Assembly (NCBI GenBank): GCA_002470925.1
Contig: DKOX01000022.1
Span: forward strand, 1 to 5,381
Reading direction: 5' to 3'
Source of the DNA: Opitutia bacterium UBA7350
GTDB taxonomy: Bacteria; Verrucomicrobiota; Verrucomicrobiia; Opitutales; Coraliomargaritaceae
DNA length: 5,381 bases
The notes under the pieces were generated by a model. The model made no database searches. It saw only the letters and a program-made list of their open reading frames with translations, and had not been told where the DNA came from. This document shows, piece by piece, positions 1-5,381 of this stretch. Numbering within the stretch: the first letter of the stretch is position 1; each line of letters starts with the position of its first letter. The position numbers were made by a program, and so were the translations under genes.

Positions 1-178
1 CGCCCTCATTATGCACCCCGGCCCCATTAACCGAGGGGTCGAAATCGACTCCGAACTCGCCGACTCCGCACAATCCGTCATCCTCGAGCAGGTCACCAAC
101 GGCATCCTCGTCCGGATGGCGGTGCTGCACCTCTGCCACTGCCACCACCGCGGCTTGAAAATCAAACTGCCCGCATGA
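1..178 (+). CDS. pyrB: Aspartate carbamoyltransferase, catalytic chain, C-terminal part (5' end outside window)
   Basis: The reading frame (first full codon at base 2) gives the last 58 residues, ending at TGA 176-178. It opens with ALIMHPGPINRGVEI, the C-terminal signature of bacterial aspartate carbamoyltransferase, whose HPGPxNRG loop contributes to the aspartate-binding side of the active site. The following SAQSVILEQVTNG..VRMAVL helix is also typical. The enzyme condenses carbamoyl phosphate with aspartate to give carbamoyl-aspartate, the committed step of pyrimidine synthesis in the cytoplasm. Roughly 250 residues must lie upstream, judged from the usual length of about 310. The stop overlaps the pyrC start as ATGA, so the two genes are probably translationally coupled, and their products may assemble into the PyrB-PyrC complexes known from Aquifex. 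The tail after the conserved helix contains a Cys/His cluster (HLCHCHH, bases 128-148) that I do not recognise as a standard family feature. Confidence 0.95.
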   Translation, partial: ALIMHPGPINRGVEIDSELADSAQSVILEQVTNGILVRMAVLHLCHCHHRGLKIKLPA

Positions 179-1479
179 GCGAAACCCAAAACATTCTCTG
201 GATCCACGGCGGGCGCGTCATCGACCCGGCCAATAACCGCGATGAATCCGCCGACCTCTACGCAGTTGACGGCATCCTTGTCGACGCCTTGAGCGATGCG
301 CAAAAAGCGGCCGCCCGCAAAGTGGACGCGACCGGCCAGGTGGTCGCTCCCGGTCTGGTCGACATCCACGTGCATTTCCGCGACCCGGGTCAAACTCACA
401 AGGAAAGTATCCAAAGCGGCAGTGAGGCCGCCGCCGCAGGCGGTTACACCTCGGTGGTCTGTATGCCCAACACCAATCCGGTCTGCGACAACGCCGGAAC
501 GATCCAACGCATCGTCGACACCGTCCGCCGCAGCGCCGTGATCCGCGTCTACACAACCGGTTGCCTCACGATTGGCATGAATGGCGAACAACTCGCGCCC
601 ACCGGACAACTCAAGGAAGCCGGCATCGTGGCAGTCACGGACGACGGCAAATGCGTGCAAAGCAACGAAATCATGCGCCGCGCGGTGGAATACGCCCACA
701 TGTTTGACCTCCCTGTGATGGATCATTGCCAGGACGCCAGCCTCACCGAAGGCGCCGTCATGAATGAGGGCGAATGGTCCCTCAAGCTCGGCTTGCGCGG
801 TTGGCCCAAAGCTGCCGAGGATATCATCGTCGCCCGCAACGTCATTCTGGCGGAACTCACCGGAGCCCATATCCATATGCAACACGTGAGCTCCGCCGCC
901 TCGGTCGACATCCTCCGCCGGGCAATCGCGCGCGGTATTCGGGTCAGCGGCGAGGCGAGCCCCCACCATATCGAATTTACCGACGCCTGCCTCGAGGATT
1001 ACGATACCCTCTATAAAATGAACCCGCCCCTGCGTACCGAGGCCGACCGCGAAGCGCTCATCGAAGGTCTCTGTGACGGAACCCTCGCCTGTATCGCCAC
1101 CGACCACGCCCCCCACAGCCCCACCGAGAAAGATCAGGAATTTGATTATGCCCCCTTCGGCATCATTGGCCTCGAGAACGCCCTCGCCAGTACCCTTGAA
1201 ACCCTCTACCACAGCAAACGTTGCTCGCTCTCTCAAGTCATTGCCCTCATGACCCACAAGGGCGCGGAACTCTGCAAACTAAACGCCGGCACCCTCAGCG
1301 CCGGCGCACCCGCCGATATCTGCATCCTGGATCCCGATGAAGCCTGGACTGTGGACCCGGAAAAATTCTTCAGCCGCTCGCGCAATTGCCCCTGGAGTGG
1401 ACGCAGCCTGCGGGGTCGTGTTAAAGGCACCTATGTTGCGGGTCGTCAGGTTTTTGACGGAAACGCCATAACCGTCTAA
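175..1479 (+). CDS. pyrC: Dihydroorotase, class I (active type)
   Basis: This 434-residue cytoplasmic metalloenzyme of the amidohydrolase superfamily interconverts carbamoyl-aspartate and dihydroorotate, the third step of pyrimidine synthesis. The metal ligands are all visible: H65 and H67 in DIHVHFRDPG, the Asp of the TDDGK motif (D156/D157), H184 in MDHCQD, H237 in MQHVSS, and D310 in ATDHAPHS. R69 and N283 (MNPPLR) fit the substrate-binding positions. The length is close to the 420-430 usual for class I enzymes such as those of Bacillus and Aquifex. Because the ligands are intact, this is not the inactive PyrC' scaffold form found beside pyrB in some proteobacteria. The ATG overlaps the pyrB stop by four bases and leaves no room for other starts. 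No Shine-Dalgarno sequence precedes it, so termination-coupled initiation is likely. The C-terminal residues 370-434 carry the usual AGTLSAGAPADI strand of the small beta domain. Confidence 0.97.
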   Translation: MSETQNILWIHGGRVIDPANNRDESADLYAVDGILVDALSDAQKAAARKVDATGQVVAPGLVDIHVHFRDPGQTHKESIQSGSEAAAAGGYTSVVCMPNTNPVCDNAGTIQRIVDTVRRSAVIRVYTTGCLTIGMNGEQLAPTGQLKEAGIVAVTDDGKCVQSNEIMRRAVEYAHMFDLPVMDHCQDASLTEGAVMNEGEWSLKLGLRGWPKAAEDIIVARNVILAELTGAHIHMQHVSSAASVDILRRAIARGIRVSGEASPHHIEFTDACLEDYDTLYKMNPPLRTEADREALIEGLCDGTLACIATDHAPHSPTEKDQEFDYAPFGIIGLENALASTLETLYHSKRCSLSQVIALMTHKGAELCKLNAGTLSAGAPADICILDPDEAWTVDPEKFFSRSRNCPWSGRSLRGRVKGTYVAGRQVFDGNAITV

Positions 1480-1482
1480 TTC

Positions 1483-2370
1483 ATGCCACCGACCCCCGAT
1501 CTTCCCGCGATCCTCCTAACGCTTCTCTTGCTCGGCGTCCTCGGTGGTAGTCTCGCGCTCTGGTTCGCCCGCTGGCTTGCCCCCAAGCAAGCCATTCAGG
1601 AGCACGAACCCCTCGCGGCCTGGTCCATCGGTTGGATCAACTTCGGCATCTTCCTTTGTGCCCTCGTCGTCGGGATCTACCTCTGCCAAATCCTCGGCTT
1701 CAGCGTTCTGGGCGCCACCGGAATAATCGAATCTGATATACCGGAAAAACTGACGCCAAAATACGCGCTCGTATCCATTTTACTACTACAATTCCCCGCG
1801 CTCTTCATTATCCTCGGCCTGCGCAATTATTACCCGCATCAATTTTCCGGGGCCCTTGAACACAAGCGCTTCCCCTGGCTGCAAGCGCTGCGCCAAACCG
1901 TGCCCGTGTTCCTTCGCTACCTGCCCCTCATCTGGCTTGCGAGCATCCTCTGGAATGTGGTCCTCTCGGGTTTGCACTCCATCGGAATTGTCGATGCTAC
2001 CCCCCCGCAGGAAATCGTCGAACTTTTCAGCAATGGCGGAAGCCCGGTCCTGATCACCCTCCTCGCCCTTTCCGCAGTCCTCCTCGCGCCCTACGTCGAG
2101 GAGATCCTCTTCCGCGGTTGCATCTATCGCTTCTTCAAAAGCAAGACCCTCATCCCTTTCGCGCAATTCATCAGTGGGGTGATCTTTGCCTTGATTCACG
2201 GTAATCTCGCTTCCTTTGGCCCGCTCATCGTGGTGGGCATCCTCCTCGCGCACATTTACGAAAAGGAAGGCAGCCTGCGAATGGCGATCTGCTTTCACGC
2301 CCTCTTCAACGCCTTTAGCCTGACCTTTATCCTCCTCGCCAGTAATTCCGAGGTCGTGCCATTGCCCTAA
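1483..2370 (+). CDS. CPBP-family intramembrane metalloprotease (CAAX/Rce1-like)
   Basis: This 295-residue, very hydrophobic protein has about eight likely membrane segments (roughly residues 8-28, 50-75, 97-113, 141-161, 187-204, 224-239, 245-258 and 266-287). The C-terminal half holds the three CPBP (PF02517) signatures in order. They are EExxxR as E206-E207-x3-R211, FxxxH as F235-x3-H239, and HxxxN as H272-x3-N276. In the Rce1/CPBP family the Glu, His and Asn residues form the polar intramembrane active site. The family includes eukaryotic CAAX proteases and bacterial proteins tied to bacteriocin maturation or immunity and membrane-protein processing. The substrate here is unknown. The N-terminal half (residues 1-180) is not conserved in any way I recognise. 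The ATG lies three bases after the pyrC stop and is the first in frame. No Shine-Dalgarno sequence is seen, so it probably depends on read-through from pyrBC. Confidence 0.9.
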   Translation: MPPTPDLPAILLTLLLLGVLGGSLALWFARWLAPKQAIQEHEPLAAWSIGWINFGIFLCALVVGIYLCQILGFSVLGATGIIESDIPEKLTPKYALVSILLLQFPALFIILGLRNYYPHQFSGALEHKRFPWLQALRQTVPVFLRYLPLIWLASILWNVVLSGLHSIGIVDATPPQEIVELFSNGGSPVLITLLALSAVLLAPYVEEILFRGCIYRFFKSKTLIPFAQFISGVIFALIHGNLASFGPLIVVGILLAHIYEKEGSLRMAICFHALFNAFSLTFILLASNSEVVPLP

Positions 2371-2382
2371 AGCTTGGGATTG

Positions 2383-2401
2383 CAATAGCGAAGCGCTTTT
2401 G
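2383..2401 (+). other. Small inverted repeat in the CPBP-yicC gap
   Basis: CAA-T-AGCG / AAG loop / CGCT-T-TTG can fold as 3 + 4 base pairs with one T.T mismatch. It fills the end of the 32-base gap and stops one base before the ATG at 2403. The descending arm ends in four T residues but no T-tract follows the stem, so it is a poor intrinsic terminator. It could instead hide the initiation region of a start at 2403. The stem is short and may be chance. Confidence 0.25.
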
Positions 2402-2402
2402 A

Positions 2403-3302
2403 ATGATAACCCGCATGCGCAGTATGACAGGTTACGGTCGCGGAACGGCCACCGATCCCAAACTGGGTCTCACCGCAACATTTGAATTGTCTGCCGTGAA
2501 CCGCAAATCTTTGGACGCCCATGTCCACGCCCCGCGTGAGTGGAACGGGTTTGAACAAAGCTGCCAAAACTGGTTGCGCGAGGGCGTCCAGCGTGGGCGC
2601 ATCAACATTCATCTGAAAATTGAAGCGGCAAAAGATAGTACCTCCCAAAATGGAATATATTGGAATGAGGCGAGCCTCGACGCCAGCATTGAGCGCCTCC
2701 GCCTGTATGCCGAAAAAAACGATTTCCCATTCGAGCTTAGCAGTGACCTGCTTCTCAACCTCGCCAAGACCCTCAGGGAGGATGCCGCTTTACCCGATTG
2801 GCGCGATCTGGAGCCCACCCTTAAAACCGCGTTTCAAACGGCCCTCCATGACCTGAACGCCATGCGCCAAACCGAAGGCGCCGCCCTCGCCAAGGACATC
2901 CTCCAACAATTGACGGACCTCGAAGCGCAGTGCCGGGGAATCACCCAGGACGCCAAACTTGCCGCCGCACAACAACGCGACAACCTCCTCCAGCGCCTCC
3001 AGAAACTCGGCCTTGATATCGACCTCCACGATGAACGCCTCCTCAAGGAACTCGCCCTTTTTGCGGACCGTTCCGACATCAGCGAAGAGCTCACCCGCCT
3101 CGACGCCCACCTCGACCAATTCCGCAACCTTGTCAATTCCAAGGAAGCCCACGGGCGCAAAATGGATTTCCTCTGCCAAGAGATCAATCGCGAGCTCAAC
3201 ACCACCGGCAGCAAATCCACCTCGATTGAAATCACCCGCGCCGTCCTGGAGGGTAAAAACATCCTCGAGCGCATTCGGGAACAAGTGCAAAACGTTGAGT
3301 AA
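2403..3302 (+). CDS. yicC: YicC-family endoribonuclease
   Basis: The product is a 299-residue cytoplasmic protein; Escherichia coli YicC has 287 residues. It shows the family hallmarks at both ends. SMTGYGRG is at residues 7-14, followed by the E(L/M)xxVNxRxLD pattern as ELSAVNRKSLDAH. RGRINIHLKIE is at 65-74, and the C-terminal DUF1732 domain runs from about 215 to 299. Key C-terminal pieces are ADRSDISEELTRLDAHL, MDFLCQEINRELNT and the terminal IREQVQNVE. YicC proteins are reported as metal-dependent endoribonucleases; the E. coli protein helps degrade the small RNA RyhB. The centre (about 165-205) is Gln/Leu-rich and probably helical. The start is uncertain: ATG 2403 gives MITRMRSMTGYG, whereas most relatives begin M(I)RSMTGYG, favouring ATG 2415. 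Neither has a Shine-Dalgarno sequence. In many bacteria gmk follows yicC; here an ACT-domain gene does. Confidence 0.93.
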   Translation: MITRMRSMTGYGRGTATDPKLGLTATFELSAVNRKSLDAHVHAPREWNGFEQSCQNWLREGVQRGRINIHLKIEAAKDSTSQNGIYWNEASLDASIERLRLYAEKNDFPFELSSDLLLNLAKTLREDAALPDWRDLEPTLKTAFQTALHDLNAMRQTEGAALAKDILQQLTDLEAQCRGITQDAKLAAAQQRDNLLQRLQKLGLDIDLHDERLLKELALFADRSDISEELTRLDAHLDQFRNLVNSKEAHGRKMDFLCQEINRELNTTGSKSTSIEITRAVLEGKNILERIREQVQNVE

Positions 3303-3366
3303 CACACCTCGGGCCTGCGCAAAAAAATAGTGCAAGACGCGCGCGAATGGCTCAAAGTATACAATT

Positions 3367-3828
3367 ATGAGCGCTGAAGTGCTACAGGATCCAAACCCTT
3401 ACCGGCCCGTAATCCAATTTTCCATTCATGCCGATAACAAGGTCGGACGCTTGAATGAATTAATAGGTCTGCTTTCCGTGCACGAAGTGCATGTGATGGC
3501 GCTCTCTATTCTCGATACCACCGACAGCTCCATCATTCGCCTCATCGTTGACTATCCCGAAGAAGCCCAAAACCTGCTCGTCGAACACAACTTTTCCTAT
3601 GTCCAAAGCGGGCTCATCGCGGTGGAGATCGAGGACGAATCCCTCCTCAAGACCGTCACCAGTGCCCTTGTTCAGGCGGAAATCAACATCCACTACGTTT
3701 ACCCCTTCCTCATTCGACCACGCGGTCGCTACGCCCTCGCCCTCAGCCTTGAAGATAATGAACTCGCCGCCGAAACCCTCCAACGGCACCAGATCAAAGT
3801 CATCGGGCAAAACGATATCGCCCGTTAG
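3367..3828 (+). CDS. Tandem ACT-domain protein (COG4747-like), probable amino-acid sensor
   Basis: This 153-residue soluble protein is built from two ACT-like repeats and nothing else. The first, about residues 14-78, contains the ligand-loop pattern NKVGRLNEL (G27) and ALSILDTTDSSIIRLIVD, which closely fits stand-alone double-ACT proteins of the COG4747 type. The second, about 83-150, has the same beta-alpha-beta order, including EINIHYVYPFLI. Its loop (DESLLKTV, residues 90-97) lacks the glycine, so ligand binding may be unequal between the halves. ACT domains usually bind amino acids at dimer interfaces and regulate enzymes; no catalytic domain is fused here, so its partner is unknown. Annotation pipelines may label such proteins an acetolactate synthase regulatory subunit, but that is not demonstrated by the sequence. 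The ATG follows an AT-rich stretch without a Shine-Dalgarno sequence. tetR starts 18 bases downstream, so the two are likely co-transcribed. Confidence 0.88.
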   Translation: MSAEVLQDPNPYRPVIQFSIHADNKVGRLNELIGLLSVHEVHVMALSILDTTDSSIIRLIVDYPEEAQNLLVEHNFSYVQSGLIAVEIEDESLLKTVTSALVQAEINIHYVYPFLIRPRGRYALALSLEDNELAAETLQRHQIKVIGQNDIAR

Positions 3829-3846
3829 CGACGCACCCTACGCTCC

Positions 3847-4458
3847 ATGCCACAAACCCGTTCCCGCTCCCGTACTGAAAATAAATTCGTCGATGCCGTG
3901 GTCGCGCATTTGAGCGAGAAGGGTTGTGAAGAACTCGGCGTCAATACCATCGCAAAACGCGCCGGTGCCGACAAGGTTCTCATCTATCGTTATTTCTCAA
4001 ACTTCGAGGGACTCCTCGAAACCGTTGCCCAAGAAATCGAATGGCTCCCGGAGGCCGCCTCCTGCCTCCCCAATTCCGAACGCGAACCGCTGGAAGCCCT
4101 CAGAGATATTTTGCAGACGCTGCGACAGACCTTCGCCGAACGACCCGCCAGTCAAGCCCTCCTTAACTGGCGCAAGGCCGTCCAGAATCCCCTCACCCAA
4201 CGCTTTAATTCCGACTGGAACGCGCTCTGGGAGGAAATCGCCAACCGCCTCGCGGCCGAACAAAGCTACGATTACCGGCACGCTTGGCAAACCGCCCTCT
4301 CCCTCGCGGCGCTCCTCCTCGAAGCCGAACTCGGCGGAGAAGCCTTCCATACCGACGGCCTCGAACGTGCCGCTGCCGGACTCCCAAGCACCTCCGCGGC
4401 TGTACCGGAAACCGCTCCTGCAAGCGAATCGGATAGCCTCCCGACCAACCTCCTTTAA
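3847..4458 (+). CDS. TetR/AcrR-family transcriptional regulator
   Basis: This 203-residue protein has an N-terminal TetR-type helix-turn-helix at about residues 12-58. Helix 1 is FVDAVVAHLSEKG. The turn segment is LGVNTIAKRAGADKVLIYRYFSN, split here at residues 30-39 (helix 2) and 41-50 (recognition helix), with the family-typical YRYF and the following FEGLLE. Residues 60-176 are helical and form the expected ligand-binding/dimerisation domain, which is too variable to name a ligand. Residues 177-203 are rich in Ala, Ser, Pro and Glu and look disordered, an unusual extra tail. The basic start PQTRSRSRT could add minor-groove contacts. The ATG is 18 bases after the ACT gene, on the same strand. 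No Shine-Dalgarno sequence is visible. TetR proteins usually repress neighbouring or own promoters; the target could be this operon or lie elsewhere. The stop shares the TTAA at 4455-4458 with convergent lysS. Confidence 0.9.
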   Translation: MPQTRSRSRTENKFVDAVVAHLSEKGCEELGVNTIAKRAGADKVLIYRYFSNFEGLLETVAQEIEWLPEAASCLPNSEREPLEALRDILQTLRQTFAERPASQALLNWRKAVQNPLTQRFNSDWNALWEEIANRLAAEQSYDYRHAWQTALSLAALLLEAELGGEAFHTDGLERAAAGLPSTSAAVPETAPASESDSLPTNLL

Positions 4459-5381
4459 GATTCCGTCTCGGGGCTGGACTCCTCAAGACTCAGCGTCAAG
4501 GGACGCAGGCTCGGGAAAAGAATCGTGTCCCGAATACTTTCCGCACCAGTCAGGAGAATCACAAGGCGGTCGATCCCGAGCCCCATCCCTCCCGCCGGCG
4601 GCATGCCGTGTTCCAGCGCGGTGATGAAATCCATATCCATGTCCTGCACTTCCTCGCCCACTTGTTCGAGGAACATTTGCTTTTGAATGACCGGGTCGTT
4701 TTGCTCGGAGTAAGCCGGTGCAATTTCTTGTCCGTTGATGCACAACTCAAAGACGTCAATCGTGCTGGGATCATCCTCTGTGATCTTGGCGAGCGGGCAC
4801 AACTCACGCGGGATATGCGTCACAAAGGTGGGCTGAATCAAAGTCGGCTCAATGAGCTTTTCAAAGACATTGTTGGTGATTTCGTAATCCTCCAATGCTC
4901 CGTCCACTTCAATTTCCATGGCACGGGCTTTTTCGAGTTTCACCTCGCGCCTGTGGCTGAACCAATCGGGATCCCCAGTCGCCTCCACGATCAAATCCTT
5001 ATACTTCGCCTCGCGCCATTCACCCGCGAGGTTGATCACGGTGCCGTCGGGGCGCGGAATCTCCAAGCTCCCAATCACGCTCTGCGCGACGTGTTGGATC
5101 AAGCCCTGCGTCAGGGTCATCATGCCGCGAAAATCCGTGTAGGCTTCATAGAGTTCGAGCATCGTGAACTCGGGGTTGTGCCGGCGCGACAAGCCCTCAT
5201 TGCGGAAGACCCGCCCGATTTCAAAAACCCGTTCCTCGCCGCCCACCAAGAGTCGTTTCAAATACAGCTCCAGCGCAATACGCATATAAAAGGTGCAATC
5301 GAGCGCGTTGAAATGCGTCTTAAAGGGCCGCGCCGCCGCACCGCCCGCCACCCCCTGCAGGACCGGTGTTTCCACCTCCGT
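4455..5381 (-). CDS. lysS: Lysine--tRNA ligase, class II, C-terminal part (N-terminus outside window)
   Basis: The frame is open to the window edge and gives 308 residues of the catalytic domain of class IIb lysyl-tRNA synthetase, which charges tRNA-Lys in the cytoplasm. Reading leftwards from 5381 it begins TEVETPVLQ, the usual motif 1 end, so the GTG at 5375-5373 is an internal valine, not a start. GGAAARPF follows. Numbering from that valine, motif 2 is FRNEGLSRRHNPEF with R58, then E74 and Y76 for lysine binding. The lysine/ATP loop is at 213-227 (INGQEIAPAYSEQND), and motif 3 is GMGLGIDR with R270. IRDTILFPSLRP near the end is typical, and an acidic tail of about 13 residues follows. The N-terminal OB-fold anticodon-binding domain, roughly 190 residues, must lie to the right. 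One oddity is Pro220 where Asn is usual (Asn424 of E. coli LysU). Confidence 0.96.
   Translation of the reverse strand, partial: TEVETPVLQGVAGGAAARPFKTHFNALDCTFYMRIALELYLKRLLVGGEERVFEIGRVFRNEGLSRRHNPEFTMLELYEAYTDFRGMMTLTQGLIQHVAQSVIGSLEIPRPDGTVINLAGEWREAKYKDLIVEATGDPDWFSHRREVKLEKARAMEIEVDGALEDYEITNNVFEKLIEPTLIQPTFVTHIPRELCPLAKITEDDPSTIDVFELCINGQEIAPAYSEQNDPVIQKQMFLEQVGEEVQDMDMDFITALEHGMPPAGGMGLGIDRLVILLTGAESIRDTILFPSLRPLTLSLEESSPETES

Noticed and set aside
1284..1306. Seven-pair inverted repeat with a 9-base loop (two GCCGGC copies) inside pyrC
   Set aside because: It encodes the conserved AGTLSAGAPAD stretch, has no T-tract, and is expected from GC-rich Ala/Gly codons.
175..1479. Possibility that this is the inactive PyrC' scaffold subunit
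   Set aside because: All metal ligands and substrate residues are present (H65, H67, the TDDG Asp, H184, H237, D310).
1786..2385. 199-codon open frame on the - strand opposite the CPBP gene
   Set aside because: It is fully antisense to a gene with clear family motifs. C-ending codons on the + strand read as stop-poor triplets in reverse. Its product is a charged, low-complexity sequence with no recognisable domain.
2790..3364. Two long - strand open frames (181 and 176 codons) opposite yicC
   Set aside because: Both are shadows of yicC, overlap each other in different frames, and have biased Val/Gly/Glu or Arg/Ser composition without motifs.
3360..3365. TACAAT as a -10 promoter element before the ACT gene
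   Set aside because: It lies one base before the ATG, so transcription would start inside the gene, and there is no -35-like hexamer at 16-18 bases.
3303..3366. Terminator, riboswitch or small RNA in the longest intergenic gap
   Set aside because: Only 64 bases; the A-run at 3321-3327 is not preceded by a stem, and no conserved structure is recognisable.
3926..4624. 232-codon + strand open frame overlapping tetR and the lysS end
   Set aside because: It is in an alternative frame of tetR, continues antisense into lysS, and is Pro/Ser/Arg-rich as expected for a shadow frame.
5373..5375. GTG as the start of a short lysS
   Set aside because: The frame stays open upstream (Thr-Glu) and reads TEVETPVLQ, the conserved motif 1 region. 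The GTG is an internal Val and the gene is cut only by the window edge.

Overview
This 5.4 kb window is a gene-dense piece of a bacterial chromosome. The GC content is moderately high, in the upper fifties by eye. It carries six essentially ordinary genes on the + strand, the first entering from the left edge, and one gene on the - strand that runs off the right edge. The protein styles suggest a member of the Verrucomicrobiota/PVC group, possibly an Opitutae-like lineage. The clues are the PyrB and LysRS sequence character and the tandem-ACT protein of COG4747 type. This is an inference from remembered family features, not a database result.

Left part (1-1479): the C-terminal 58 residues of aspartate carbamoyltransferase (pyrB) overlap the start of a complete class I dihydroorotase (pyrC) by four bases. 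These encode consecutive steps 2 and 3 of de novo pyrimidine synthesis. Every metal and catalytic residue expected for an active dihydroorotase is present. Three bases after pyrC comes a multi-pass membrane protein of the CPBP (CAAX protease/bacteriocin-processing) family with all three signature motifs (1483-2370).

Middle part (2403-4458): a YicC-family endoribonuclease follows after 32 bases. After the longest gap in the window (64 bases) come a tandem-ACT-domain small-molecule-binding protein and, 18 bases later, a TetR/AcrR-type repressor. All six + strand genes could be one transcription unit. The only plausible break is 3303-3366, where I see no convincing promoter.

Right part (4455-5381): lysyl-tRNA synthetase (lysS) on the - strand converges on tetR. 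The two stop codons overlap inside one TTAA palindrome, so no terminator can lie between the genes.

There are no RNA genes, CRISPR arrays, mobile elements or phage genes, and no gene-free stretch over 300 bases. I do not see a clearly new biological system; this is mostly housekeeping DNA. Items worth a second look: none of the five visible + strand starts has a Shine-Dalgarno sequence; the window has a strand-wise C-over-G skew; LysRS carries an Asn-to-Pro change in its active-site loop; a CPBP protease sits inside a pyrimidine operon; and an ACT sensor-like protein is paired with a TetR regulator.
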